Part shown: piece by piece, positions 24,186-32,890 of the stretch
How the letters are laid out: the number at the start of each line of letters is the position of its first letter
Numbering within the stretch: position 1 is the stretch's first letter
DNA from: Streptomyces kronopolitis
GTDB taxonomy: Bacteria > Actinomycetota > Actinomycetes > Streptomycetales > Streptomycetaceae
Assembly: GCF_014646275.1 (NCBI RefSeq)
Contig: NZ_BMND01000025.1
Coordinates: 1-64,000 of the forward strand
DNA length: 64,000 bases
Direction of reading: 5' to 3'
Program-made: the position numbers and the translations under genes
Notes under the pieces: generated by a model
The model's input: only the letters and a program-made list of their open reading frames with translations
The model's database searches: none
What the model was told of the DNA's origin: nothing

Positions 24186-25334
24186 TTACACCTTGATCCC
24201 GTGATCCCTCAGCCACGGCATCGGGTCGATCGGGTCGCCGCCGCCGGGGCGCACCTCCAGGTGGAGGTGGGGTCCGGTGACATTGCCGGTGGCGCCGACG
24301 CGGGCGATGACCTCGCCGGTGCCGACCTTGCCGGAGGTCTTCACCATCGAGGACAGGTGGCAGAACCAGAGTTCGGTGCCGTCGTCGAGCCTGAGGACGA
24401 TGCGGTAGCCGTACGCACCGGCCCAGCCGGCCTGGGTGATGGTGCCCCCGTGGATCGCCTTGACGGGCGTGCCGGACGGTGCGGCGAAGTCCTGTCCGGT
24501 GTGGTCCGCGGCCCAGCGGTCGCCGGACTCGCCGAAGCCGGCGGTCAGCGTGAAGGAGGCGACGGGGGCGGTAAAGCTCTGGGCCAGCTTGGCGAGGCGC
24601 GCGGCCTCGGCCTTCTGACGGGCCGCTTCTTCGGCCTGGCGCTGGGCCTCCATCTCGGCTGCCTTCTTGGCCGCGGCGGCCTTCTCGGCCGACTGCTGGT
24701 GGGCGGTGGCTTCCTTGTCGGCACGCTGGAGAGCGGTGTGCTCGGCGGTGGTGCGAGCCTCCTGCTCGCCGGCGCCCTGTTGCACGTCGGCCTGCTGGAG
24801 GATCCGGCTGCGCAGCGCCTCACCGGGGCCCGCGACGCCGTCGTCCGCGCCCGCACCGGAGGCCTGGCTGAGCGGGCCGGAGACGTCCGCCACCGGGGAA
24901 CCGGAGGCCGGGGCGGCGTCCGCGGCCGTGGTGGCATCCGCGTCGGAGGTGTCGGAGGCGTCGGATATGAGGCCGCCGACGCCCGGGAGGGACGCGGCGT
25001 CCGGGAGGGCGTCGGAGAGGTCATCGGCCATTCCGCCGACGTCGGGCATCGAGATCGTAAGCGGCGGGCGGTCCTCGGCCGAGGCCATGCCGCTCGCGCC
25101 GACCGCGGCGATCACTCCGACACCCAGCACCGTGCCGCCGCGGGTGAGGCCGCCGGCGCGCTGCTTGGCCACCCGGTGCTTACCGCGGACGGAACGGACG
25201 GATTCCTCGGTGGGATTCCATTCCTCCCACGGACCGTCGCCGTTTCCGTCCGGCTCACCGGGGCCCAGGAAGGCACCTCGGTCATCGGGCTCGTCGGCGG
25301 ACGGACCCTCGGGGGCAGGCCTGTTGGACGCCAC
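24186..25334 (-). CDS. M23 family metallo-endopeptidase, riboswitch-controlled
   Basis: The 382-aa cell-wall hydrolase has a cytoplasmic N-terminus of about 55 residues and one membrane/signal segment (about 62-85; GGTVLGVGVIAAVGASGMASA). A low-complexity region and an Ala/Glu/Lys-rich coiled coil (about 160-240; KAAAAKKAAEMEAQRQ) follow. The C-terminal LytM/M23 domain has HTGQDFAAPSG and GPHLHLEVRP, whose His/Asp residues bind zinc. It should cleave peptidoglycan cross-bridges outside the cell. GTG 25334 has AAAGGAG at about 10 nt. The leader is a ydaO-type c-di-AMP riboswitch, as known for Streptomyces wall hydrolases. Confidence 0.9.
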   Translation of the reverse strand: MASNRPAPEGPSADEPDDRGAFLGPGEPDGNGDGPWEEWNPTEESVRSVRGKHRVAKQRAGGLTRGGTVLGVGVIAAVGASGMASAEDRPPLTISMPDVGGMADDLSDALPDAASLPGVGGLISDASDTSDADATTAADAAPASGSPVADVSGPLSQASGAGADDGVAGPGEALRSRILQQADVQQGAGEQEARTTAEHTALQRADKEATAHQQSAEKAAAAKKAAEMEAQRQAEEAARQKAEAARLAKLAQSFTAPVASFTLTAGFGESGDRWAADHTGQDFAAPSGTPVKAIHGGTITQAGWAGAYGYRIVLRLDDGTELWFCHLSSMVKTSGKVGTGEVIARVGATGNVTGPHLHLEVRPGGGDPIDPMPWLRDHGIKV

Positions 25335-25354
25335 GGAGGCGCACTCCTTTCCTT

Positions 25355-25475
25355 CCTTCTCGCCTACCGGGTTAGCTGACGGGTTCGGAGCAGGAAGGTC
25401 TCCTACGGGCGCCCGCTGGCGGAGGGCGTCCGATTCACCCCAAGGAAGTGGTTCCCCGGTTCCCTTGGTGCAGTT
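25355..25475 (-). promoter_or_regulatory. ydaO-yuaA (c-di-AMP) riboswitch
   Basis: Read on the minus strand, the leader contains the conserved blocks GGGGAACCAC, GGGGTGAATC, CGTAGGAGACCTTCCTGCTC and CGAACCCGTCAGCTAACCCG, then GTAGGCG, directly before the M23 start. This order and spelling are diagnostic for the actinobacterial ydaO class. The known ligand is c-di-AMP, and binding turns the downstream wall-hydrolase gene off. The remainder of the 539-bp gap should hold its promoter. Confidence 0.92.
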
Positions 25476-25873
25476 CGAGGTGCTGGGGGTGCGTGAAAAG
25501 CGCGTGCGGGATTCGGCGTCAGCGCACGGTGCCGCCTCTTGCGGCGGCTGGGACGACCGCGCTGCGTTATCGGACAGTAATAGAGATCGCATCCGAATTC
25601 CAAGCCTTCCCGCGAATCGATACGGCCGGCACACGAGCCGGGGCTGGGACTTTGCGGCGGATCGGGGTCGCAAACGGGCGAGTCGCCCACCCGGCTCTAA
25701 ACGATCTCGTGGTGATTGTGCGTCAGTTGTTATGCGGAGGGATGGACCTCAGTTACGGAACGTGAGAGCAGTGGCGTCGGATCATGGTCGTCAACGCCGG
25801 GTACACCGGTCAGGTCGGGGGCGCCGGTGGCGCGGGGGCACACCCCGCCCCGCCCCCGACTCCCCCTACCCCT

Positions 25874-27019
25874 CTACTCCCCTATCGGCCGCTGCACCGC
25901 CAGCAGGGCCAGATCGTCGGCCGGTTCGCCGCCCGTGTGCCGGGTGACGTCCTCGATGAGGGTGTCCAGGAGGACGTCCGGGCCCGGGAAGCGGCCGCCG
26001 CGCAGTCTGCCCGGCGGGTGGTAGCTGCGGCCGAAGAGGTCGCGGGCCGCGCTCACCCCGTCGGTGAAGCAGAGCAGCAGGGCACCGGCCGGGAAGAACG
26101 TCTCGTCCGGCCGGCCGGTCCGGCCGCCCACCGCGCTCATCCCCAGCGGCAGCCCCGGCTCCGCGGGGAGCAGCTCGCGCAGCCCGCCGTCCGGGGCGAG
26201 CAGCAGCGGGGCGGGGTGGCCGCGGTTGAGCACCCGCAGGACGGACGGCTCCCCGGCGGGCAGCTCGGCCAGGAGGGCGGTGGCGAAGTCCTCGGACCAA
26301 TCGGAATCCTCGGACCGGTCGAGATCCTCGCCCCGCTCGCGCTCCCGTTCCAGCGCCCGCTCCAGCCGCTCCGCCACCGCCTCCAGGCTCGCCTCCTGAT
26401 CCGCCGCCTCACGGAACGCGCCGAGGACGGTCATCGCGGAGGCCACCGCCGGCAGGCCCTTGCCCCGTACGTCGCCGACGATCAGCCGTACGCCGTGCGG
26501 GGTGTCCTGCACCGCGTAGAGGTCGCCGCCGGTCCCGGAGGCCGCCCGCGTACCCCGGTAGCGGGCGGCGACGGCGAACCCGGCGAGCCGGGCGGGCGGC
26601 GTGGACAGGACGGCGCGCTGGGCGGCCGCGGCCTCCTGCACGGCTGCCGGATGGCCGCCGGCCCGCACCACCCGGTGGAGGGCGAGCGCCAGCAGAGAAA
26701 CGGCGAGGACCAGCACGATCTCCGTCACCGCGGCTCCCCGCGACGGCCCGGCGCCGCGGTACACGACGGTCCAGATCTCGCCGAGCGTGGCCGCCAGGGC
26801 CGTCAGCGCGGTGGTCCGCAGCGAGGACAGCGGCGCGGCGACCGGCGGGGCGGCGGCGAAGAAGGGGGCGGCGGTGCAGCCCGGCGGCGCCGCCATGCCG
26901 AAGGCCAGCCCGCCGATGATCAGCAGGAGCGGGACGCGGCCCACCAGGCGGCGAACGGCCGGGGACACCGGGGCCCGCCGCTCCCCACCGCCCTCGGGGG
27001 GCGCCGCACCGTCGCGCAT
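25874..27019 (-). CDS. Membrane-anchored SpoIIE/PP2C phosphatase
   Basis: The 381-aa protein has two or three transmembrane stretches near the N-terminus (about 28-50, 75-95, 103-120; for example VPLLLIIGGLAFGMAA and IVLVLAVSLLALAL). A SpoIIE-type PP2C domain follows (about 150-375), with SGTGGDLYAV, LIVGDVRGKGL, LNRGHPAPLLL, FTDGV and DDLALLAV. It lacks the HATPase domain found in the homolog at 2368-4245. It likely dephosphorylates an anti-anti-sigma factor. ATG 27019 has GAAGGGG 8 nt upstream; GTG 27118 is an alternative. The gene's 5' side abuts the attL of the integrated element. Confidence 0.85.
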   Translation of the reverse strand: MRDGAAPPEGGGERRAPVSPAVRRLVGRVPLLLIIGGLAFGMAAPPGCTAAPFFAAAPPVAAPLSSLRTTALTALAATLGEIWTVVYRGAGPSRGAAVTEIVLVLAVSLLALALHRVVRAGGHPAAVQEAAAAQRAVLSTPPARLAGFAVAARYRGTRAASGTGGDLYAVQDTPHGVRLIVGDVRGKGLPAVASAMTVLGAFREAADQEASLEAVAERLERALERERERGEDLDRSEDSDWSEDFATALLAELPAGEPSVLRVLNRGHPAPLLLAPDGGLRELLPAEPGLPLGMSAVGGRTGRPDETFFPAGALLLCFTDGVSAARDLFGRSYHPPGRLRGGRFPGPDVLLDTLIEDVTRHTGGEPADDLALLAVQRPIGE

Positions 27020-27304
27020 CCGTACCGGCCCCTTCGCCCGCCGCCCGCCCGCACGGGCACCCGGGTGGCCGTCCCGCCGTCCCCAGGGTTGCCGGTACGG
27101 GTCGGGGCGGCGAATCACCGGGGGCCGGACGGGTCATCCGGGGGCGACGAGGCCATCGCGGGACGCCCGCCCCAGGATCGCCCGCGGGCCGGGCCCACTT
27201 GGGACCGCGCGCGACGGAAGGGACGACGAAGGGCCCGGACCGTCTCCGGCCCGGGCCCTCGGGGGCGCCGGTGGGCGCTGCGGACGGCTCTCCCGTCCGC
27301 TTCT

Positions 27305-27348
27305 GGTGGGCCATCAGGGGCTCGAACCCTGAACCAATGGATTAAAAG
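27305..27348. repeat. attL: displaced 3' part of tRNA-Lys
   Basis: This 44-bp segment is identical to 42430-42473. It contains the T-arm and acceptor 3' strand of tRNA-Lys but not the 5' half, as expected for the site displaced by tRNA-targeted integration. It marks the left end of the element. Confidence 0.92.
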
Positions 27349-27521
27349 ACCCGACGAACACGTGACCGACGGTCCCACGTAGTCGGTCGGTATCCGGTTT
27401 TGCCTGGTCACAGGACATATGGCTGACGCCAGGTCCAGCCTCCGACCGGCCTGTGTCACGCCGTCCGCTCACGCATCGCTCACGCATGGCGGGCGGCTGA
27501 CCAGGCATTCGGCGCAGCGCC

Positions 27522-27869
27522 TTACGCGTAGGTGTCGCAAGTCAGACAGCGACGGGTCGCCACTCGCCCGGTGTTGCCCTCGGTGGCTCGCAGCGGCTCC
27601 GACTCCGATATGCGGGACCAGGCATCTGGATCGGGGCCGGCCACCCAGCCGAACTTCGGCCCAGCGATTTCGCTGTCGGAGAGGTGATTGCAGCCAGGCA
27701 GGTGAGCGTTCCCCGCGGGCGACACGATGATGGCGTGGGGCGGCTGCCCGTGGCGGCTGGCCTGTTTCGGTGCCTGGCCGCCAACAATGCGAGGAGCCAC
27801 ACCCTCGGACGGGCATGCGCACCCCGCCCCGATGATGAGATCACAGCGATCGCAGCGCTGTTCCGTCAC
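27522..27869 (-). CDS. Hypothetical Cys-rich protein
   Basis: The 115-aa product has a CxxC pair followed by a CxC-type pair (CDRCDLIIGAGCAC) at the N-terminus, and HLPGCNHL, RRCLTCDTYA in the C-terminal half, suggesting one or two zinc-ribbon sites. GTG 27869 has GGAGGG about 9 nt upstream. It lies alone just inside the left end of the element. I recall similar small proteins in actinomycete integrative elements, but no function. Confidence 0.6.
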   Translation of the reverse strand: MTEQRCDRCDLIIGAGCACPSEGVAPRIVGGQAPKQASRHGQPPHAIIVSPAGNAHLPGCNHLSDSEIAGPKFGWVAGPDPDAWSRISESEPLRATEGNTGRVATRRCLTCDTYA

Positions 27870-28496
27870 GGCCTGTCGCCCTCCTGTCGGATGCCCGGCT
27901 CCTCACCCAAGTCCCGTGAGACGAGAGCTGATGGAGTCGAATCACCATCCCACCTTCCTCAGCCCCAGTCCGGCGATTGCTTCGTGTGCCTCCGGAACCC
28001 TCCGCCGCCCCCGTAATGACTGGTTGCCAATCAGCTTTGGCCACGCGCCGCCGACCTATCCTGTGCCCTGAGCTTGGGAATCAACGGGCGCTCACGCCTG
28101 TCGGGTAGTGTCTGACCTGCGTAAACGTGCGCTGGTGGACAGGCTACGGGGTGCGCTGGGACACCCGTATCGACCACGGTTTACCCCTTGCTAGGCACGT
28201 TGGTGGCATGACCCGGACGGGCGGCGGTTTGATGTGCTGCCGGGCTGCCCGAGTGGGCGCGGAGATGGGCGCGAGCGTGAATGGATCAGTCGCAGTGTGG
28301 CTCGCGCAAGGTGCTCGATGGGGTGCTTTCGCCAGCACGCTTCCCAAGTGTTCATCGGCCAGTTCGCGCAGGGGCCGAAGGTGTAGTGACCTGCGGTGGA
28401 GCACCCTCGACATCTCAGCCCGAACCATGGGGTGGAGATGAGGGAGTGCCGTGTGGCCCTCACGTCTAGCCTCCTGAGACCACACCAGCATTGCCC
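27870..28496. other. Element segment with no supported gene
   Basis: This is 627 bp of mixed composition. Short frames are present on both strands but none has a ribosome site together with consistent codon use. It may hold promoter sequence for the Cys-rich protein gene and remnants of older genes. Confidence 0.4.
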
Positions 28497-29303
28497 TCAG
28501 AACGGCTCCCGAGAGTCCGTTGTGAGCTTCCCGGACCGTCTACCAGAGTTGTACGTGTCGCGGACCACCTTGGCAATGCCCTCGACGACTGTGCCTCCGG
28601 TGACTGCCTTGAAGCCCCGGCCCTTACCCAGGAGGCTGGCCGGTCCGCCCGCAGACTTGGAGAGCTTCCGCACTAGCGCATCGGAGTCGAGGAAAGGAAA
28701 CTCGAAAAGGACGGAAGCCACTCCCAGCAGCACGTAACTGTTCGCAGCGTTAGGACTGTTACCCCAAGCATCCGTCACGATCCTCAGCGTCCGCCTGAGG
28801 AGCTGTCCCTTCTCCGATGACTTCCCGTAGATCTTTCGTAGGGCGGCGACCGCGATGATGGAGTTGCTGGAACCTGAATCTGAAATGATCCATCCGTGAT
28901 CATGCGCCGCTCGAGTGATCGCCAACGCTTCGGGATGCCCTGCGGTAACTTCGGCCATGAATTTGTACAGAGGCTGTACGCGACGGTTGTCGTTGAGCCC
29001 CAGGAAAAGCTCGGCTTCTTGCTGCGTGGTCAGTCCGCGGAATACCTTCACTCCAATCTTGGTGTCTCCGTGGTCAGCAGCGACGCAGAGGGCTCCACGG
29101 TTCTGTCCATCAAGCCAGATATAGGTGCCGTCTGGACGGGCGGAAACCTGGGGGACGCCAAGGCGTCCCACGTCGAACCCTTCCCTGAGCTTGCGGGCCA
29201 CCCAGGCGTTGTCCACCGGTCGGGTGTTTACGTGCCGGTCGGTTGTCACTCGACTGGGCTCGATAAGTTCAATTTCCACAGTGTGCTGGATCCTGCTACT
29301 CAT
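28497..29303 (-). CDS. ParB-like protein (DUF6551 type)
   Basis: The 268-aa protein has a ParB/Srx-like N-terminal domain: IELIEPSRVTTDRHVNTRPVDNAWV, WLDGQNRGALCVAADHG and LFLGLNDNRRV are successive conserved stretches (a region list). The DGQNR signature replaces the GERR/GHRR of classical ParB. The remainder is alpha-helical. Its ATG overlaps the stop of the upstream gene in ATGAGTAG (8 nt), so translation is coupled. Codon use is clearly less GC-rich than in the chromosome. ParB-fold proteins can be CTPases, nucleases or regulators; which applies here is not known. Confidence 0.75.
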   Translation of the reverse strand: MSSRIQHTVEIELIEPSRVTTDRHVNTRPVDNAWVARKLREGFDVGRLGVPQVSARPDGTYIWLDGQNRGALCVAADHGDTKIGVKVFRGLTTQQEAELFLGLNDNRRVQPLYKFMAEVTAGHPEALAITRAAHDHGWIISDSGSSNSIIAVAALRKIYGKSSEKGQLLRRTLRIVTDAWGNSPNAANSYVLLGVASVLFEFPFLDSDALVRKLSKSAGGPASLLGKGRGFKAVTGGTVVEGIAKVVRDTYNSGRRSGKLTTDSREPF

Positions 29304-30195
29304 TTCGCATCTTCTCCATTTTCTTCACGTAAACGTGTGACATTCTTCGGGCTTCCTTGAGCGCCTTAAGCACGTATTCGTAATGCTCCGAATCTGTCAG
29401 TTCATCGGTGATTACGCAGGATAGTCCTTCGAGGGTTCCCGTGACTACATCTGCAGTTCGAATGTAGTCGAATTCCTTTTTTGGGGCGCGACTCCCGGAC
29501 CTTGAAATTCGGGCACTTCCGCCTTTTTGATGGCGATTGTCTTTGGTGTCAGTTCCTCCGTTGAGGTACGGGAAGCAAGACTCGAGCGTGTCCGGACAGA
29601 TCTCCTGCAAAAGCAGCTGGTGGAGCATGCCGACAAGGGATGCCAGTGGGAATTGCGGAGGAGGGTTTTCTACAGCCTCTACCATGAGGGAAAGCGTCTT
29701 CCGGGCTTTCTCCTGCATGGCGTTCAGGGAAGGTTCTTCCCCTCTTCCGGCCTTCCGGATGGTGGATCTCAGAGCCGCGTAAATCTTAGGCGGCAGCCCT
29801 GCTGCGGCGGCAGTGTGCGTGTCTCGCCTGAAGCCGTTCTCCTCCCCGACTGGAGGTGGCAGGCGGTGCAGGAGAAAGGCGGCCTCCACGCGCTCAGTAA
29901 CGCCCATGGGGAGCGAGTAGAGCGGATCTGGATTGTCGAAATGGCGACGCAACTCCAGCGACCCTTCTACGACATTCGAAGGGAAAAAGGCGTCCACGAA
30001 ATGTACGTGAGCTCTTTTGCATGCTTCAAAGCGCCTGGCGCCACTCAGGAGTAGGTGATCTTTCTCTGCAACCATTACAGGTTCCCGCAGGCCGGATGTT
30101 CTGATCGATGTCGTCAGGCCATCGATGTTCTTGAACCTGACTGGAGTGAGCGCGTCAGCCTTGATGTCGGAAAGCCTGATTTTCGCCTGTTCCAA
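29296..30195 (-). CDS. ParB N-terminal domain protein
   Basis: The 299-aa protein begins MEQAKIRLSDIKADALTPVR. IRTSGLREPVMVAEKDHLLLSGARRFEACKRA spans the ParB/Srx nucleotide-binding fold, with SGARRFEA as the GxRR-type motif. A helical C-terminal half follows with a basic linker (about 215-240). The start is TTG at 30195 with GGAG about 6 nt upstream. It overlaps the downstream DUF6551-type gene by 8 nt. No ParA partner is nearby, so partition is doubtful. GC content is low for Streptomyces, pointing to a recent foreign origin. Confidence 0.75.
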   Translation of the reverse strand: MEQAKIRLSDIKADALTPVRFKNIDGLTTSIRTSGLREPVMVAEKDHLLLSGARRFEACKRAHVHFVDAFFPSNVVEGSLELRRHFDNPDPLYSLPMGVTERVEAAFLLHRLPPPVGEENGFRRDTHTAAAAGLPPKIYAALRSTIRKAGRGEEPSLNAMQEKARKTLSLMVEAVENPPPQFPLASLVGMLHQLLLQEICPDTLESCFPYLNGGTDTKDNRHQKGGSARISRSGSRAPKKEFDYIRTADVVTGTLEGLSCVITDELTDSEHYEYVLKALKEARRMSHVYVKKMEKMRNE

Positions 30196-30663
30196 TTATC
30201 TCCACCCTCGGTGTATTTGTATTCCGATTCGACCGGGTTGGTTCGTTCGCGATGTGAGGTTAGACCGACTCTTCAGGGAATGTAAATGTCGCCACCCGGA
30301 TAGCCTAATATTCGTATCGCTCGCGACTTCTGAAGGTGAGCAGAATCGGCAAGCGCTCCGAGTGCGGCCCGGAACATCGGACCCTTGAGGTAATCGGTCA
30401 CGGAGGCAGGGTCTGCGCAGGTGGAGCTTCTTTGAGGCACCGCAGAGCAGGGGGAGAGGTCGCCCGGCCGAAGGTACTGCGCTTGATAGCAGTCGACATG
30501 ATCGGCTTCATATTCGCGGGCGCTTTCCCGCAACCGTGGAGAGTGCAGACTCAGTCGAGATCTGCTCGGTTCTGGCTGTCTTGCGCCCTACAGCCGGGGG
30601 CCTCCCGCCAGTACCGTTGCGTGCTCACGCGATGCGGATACGGGACTTCGGGGGCGTTGCCCA
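30196..30663. other. Divergent intergenic region with possible gene remnant
   Basis: This 468-bp gap separates the ParB-like pair (-) from the Xre regulator (+). On the minus strand, 30273-30533 encodes a protein-like stretch (EYEADHVDCYQAQYLRPGD..., ending RILGYPGGDIYIP) but has no ribosome site or good start, so it may be a decayed 3' fragment. The promoters of both flanking transcription units must also be here. Confidence 0.4.
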
Positions 30664-31977
30664 ATGGCGGGAAGCGAACTGACACTCGGTAAGACGATCG
30701 CCAAGGCGCGCAGGCGCAAGGGATGGCCGCAGCGGGACCTGGCTGCGATGATCGACCGGTCGGAGAGCTGGGTGTCTCAGGTCGAACGGGATGTCATCCC
30801 GGTCAACAGTCTGGATGCGCTGCGTCAGATCTCTGATGCCTTGGATGTTCCCCTGTTCGACCTTCTCGCTGTTGCGCCGTCCGGGCCAGCGCCGACATCG
30901 ACCCGGCGTCGGCCCACCTCGGCTAGGGTTGATCGCAATCTTGGTCCAGAGGAGGGGGACGACCCCGTGCGACGCCGCGAACTTCTGGCCGCTGCGGCGG
31001 TGGTCTTCACCACCCCCCTGGCCGGTGCCTCTCCAGCCGAGGCCAGCACCCTCGCGCCCTTGGAAGACCACCTGCTCTACGGCACTTCCGCCGTGTCGAA
31101 GCGCGGTGAGGTGTCACCGGCCGGCGTCGCTGCCGAAGTGAGGGCGTCCCGAGAGGAATTCCGAGCCGCCCGCTACGACACGCTGGCCCGGAACCTGCCC
31201 GGCAGGATCGCGCAAGCTCAGGGCCTGGAGCCGGCGGAGCTGTCGGCCACCGCCGTCGCCGACCTCTACAACATCGCCACTCGGCTGTGCATCAAGCTCG
31301 GCGAGGACGGTCTGGTGGCCATCACTGCGGACCGTGCGCTGACCTCTGCGCGGATCGGTGGCGATGCCCTGACGACCGCCGAGGCGCACCGGATGGTGTC
31401 CAGTGCCTGGCGCCGCCAAGGCCACCTCGCACGCGCCACCGATATCGCCGTCAGGGCCGCGCAGGACGTGCGGGCGGATCGCAGCACTCCCGAGGCCGCC
31501 CGGCTGTCCGCGGGTGTCTCGCTGCTGGCCACTGCCGCGTACACGGCGGCCAAGATGGGCGATCGGCCCACCGCGCACGGGCTGATCGGCGAGGCCGCCG
31601 AAGCCGCCGAAATCGGCCGGACGAGCCCCGAGGCCCGCACGGACACCGGTACCCAGCAGGTGCTGCTGCACCAGCTGTCGGTCCACTACCTGCTCGGTGA
31701 TGCCGGGCAGGCGATCGATCTGGCCAGGACCATCAACCCCGCGGCTCTGCCGACCGCCGAGCGGCAGGGGCGCTTCTTCACCGACGTGGCCCGGTGCTTC
31801 GACCAGTGGGGCAAGCCCGAGCAGTGCTACCGGGCGCTGCTGGCGGCCGAACGAGCCGCACCGCAGGAGATCCGGCGCGGGTCGGTCAAGAACCTGGCCA
31901 GCGGTCTGCTCCGGCATGACCGGACCCTCCCGGGTGTGCGGGCGTTCGCCGGCCGCGCGGGCGTGGCCGTCAACTGA
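30664..31977 (+). CDS. Xre/TPR transcriptional regulator
   Basis: The 437-aa protein has an N-terminal Xre helix-turn-helix (about 8-65; RRRKGWPQRDLAAMIDRSESWVSQVERD). A linker contains RRRELLAAAAVVFTTPLAGA (about 100-120), typical of Streptomyces regulators of this type, and the rest is a helical TPR-like repeat region (to the C-terminus). ATG 30664 has only a weak ribosome site. It is placed 156 bp ahead of the DUF6415-peptide-JmjC-kinase operon in the same direction, and is its most likely regulator. Confidence 0.85.
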   Translation: MAGSELTLGKTIAKARRRKGWPQRDLAAMIDRSESWVSQVERDVIPVNSLDALRQISDALDVPLFDLLAVAPSGPAPTSTRRRPTSARVDRNLGPEEGDDPVRRRELLAAAAVVFTTPLAGASPAEASTLAPLEDHLLYGTSAVSKRGEVSPAGVAAEVRASREEFRAARYDTLARNLPGRIAQAQGLEPAELSATAVADLYNIATRLCIKLGEDGLVAITADRALTSARIGGDALTTAEAHRMVSSAWRRQGHLARATDIAVRAAQDVRADRSTPEAARLSAGVSLLATAAYTAAKMGDRPTAHGLIGEAAEAAEIGRTSPEARTDTGTQQVLLHQLSVHYLLGDAGQAIDLARTINPAALPTAERQGRFFTDVARCFDQWGKPEQCYRALLAAERAAPQEIRRGSVKNLASGLLRHDRTLPGVRAFAGRAGVAVN

Positions 31978-32133
31978 CCCACCCGCAAAGGGATTACTAC
32001 CTCGCAACCCGGTTGCGGATCTGCCTGTTGCTCCGGCGGTTGACTCGTACTCAGCCGCCAGGGCCGCGTACGGCCGGCCTCTCCTCGCTCCTGGCGGCGG
32101 TGCCTACCACCACCGACTTCGAGGAGTTGCACC

Positions 32134-32517
32134 ATGGATGCCACCCGTGCCGATCAGCAGCCGCTGCCAGATCAGTTGCGCCCGACGGGCACCGACGGCA
32201 TCGACCAGATCCAGGCGGACATCACCGCAGCTCTCCGCTCCACCATCGTCCTTCCCCCGTACGACGAGGTCCTCGGGCTGATCGACACGCTCAAGGGGCA
32301 CCTCGGCCCGTTGATCGAGCAGGCCGAAGAGCACGTCCAGGAGCACCGGCCGGGCGAGGTCGCCCGGTATCGGGAACACGCCCAGATCGACAACGCCCAG
32401 TTCCAGCTGCGGGCCGGGCCCGGCGAGGGGCTGGTGTCGGCCGCGCGTCGCCTTCAGGCGCTGGCCCGCTCCGTCCAGCAGCTCCTCCGCCAGATCCACC
32501 ACGAACAGGGGGCGTGA
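32134..32517 (+). CDS. DUF6415 family protein (natural-product associated)
   Basis: This 127-aa, mainly helical protein (DIQADITAALRST, LIDTLKGHLGPLIEQAEEHVQ, LVSAARRLQALARSVQQLL) resembles the family annotated as DUF6415 natural product biosynthesis proteins. ATG 32134 has GAGGAG upstream. It opens an operon in which the following four frames are separated by 1, 60, 12 and 6 bp. Its biochemical role is unknown. The family name is from memory and should be confirmed by a profile search. Confidence 0.75.
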   Translation: MDATRADQQPLPDQLRPTGTDGIDQIQADITAALRSTIVLPPYDEVLGLIDTLKGHLGPLIEQAEEHVQEHRPGEVARYREHAQIDNAQFQLRAGPGEGLVSAARRLQALARSVQQLLRQIHHEQGA

Positions 32518-32518
32518 G

Positions 32519-32716
32519 GTGACGTGGTCCGAGCACGGAGCCAGGGGCCGCCACCGCAGCGGGGAGCCGCGACTGGACGTCTGGCTGGGGCGCCTGTGGC
32601 TGCTGGGAGCATCGGCCACCCTCACGCTCCTGGCCGTCACCGTGCAGCAGGACGCGGACCACACCCTGACAGCCCCGGTCTCCGCACCCGACACCGACCC
32701 GGCGCCGCCTGTCTAG
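32519..32716 (+). CDS. Single-TM small protein
   Basis: The 65-aa product has a basic N-terminus, one transmembrane segment (about 27-45; LWLLGASATLTLLAVTV) and a short Asp/Pro-rich tail facing outside. GTG 32519 begins 1 bp after the preceding stop and overlaps its ribosome site, so it is translationally coupled. In the operon it could anchor an export or immunity function; no family is recognised. Confidence 0.7.
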   Translation: MTWSEHGARGRHRSGEPRLDVWLGRLWLLGASATLTLLAVTVQQDADHTLTAPVSAPDTDPAPPV

Positions 32717-32776
32717 GCGCCCACAGCACTTCCCACCGGAACCCCGGTGGGAGAACCGGAGAGAAAGGAACATGCG

Positions 32777-32878
32777 ATGAACGAACTGATCGTCTCGAAG
32801 CGTCCCGTGCAGGCCGCCCGCAGCCAGGACCGGCTGAGCGACGGCGGCGGCACCGGCAGGGGCGACGGCAACGACTGA
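32777..32878 (+). CDS. 33-aa peptide, candidate RiPP precursor
   Basis: This short frame, below usual ORF cut-offs, starts MNELIVSKRPVQAARS and ends in a Gly/Asp/Arg-rich core with GGGTGRGDGND at the C-terminus. AGAAAGGA lies 7 nt before ATG 32777, one of the best ribosome sites in the operon. The stop TGA is 12 bp before the JmjC gene. A hydrophobic/basic leader-like half and a flexible polar core half, sited beside a hydroxylase and a kinase, fit a RiPP precursor. There is no direct homolog in memory. The frame could alternatively be a leader peptide for translational control. Confidence 0.6.
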   Translation: MNELIVSKRPVQAARSQDRLSDGGGTGRGDGND

Positions 32879-32890
32879 TCGGAGCCGTAG

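Noticed and set aside
25403..25690. 95-aa minus-strand frame over the M23 leader
   Set aside because: It runs through the conserved riboswitch sequence, which is non-coding.
28144..28491. 115-aa minus-strand frame in the empty segment of the element
   Set aside because: Unlike codon use of other genes, no ribosome site, and overlapping frames on the other strand look equally good.
32719..32776. Leader or attenuator before the peptide gene
   Set aside because: Only a short A/G-rich ribosome region was visible; no stable hairpin pair was found.
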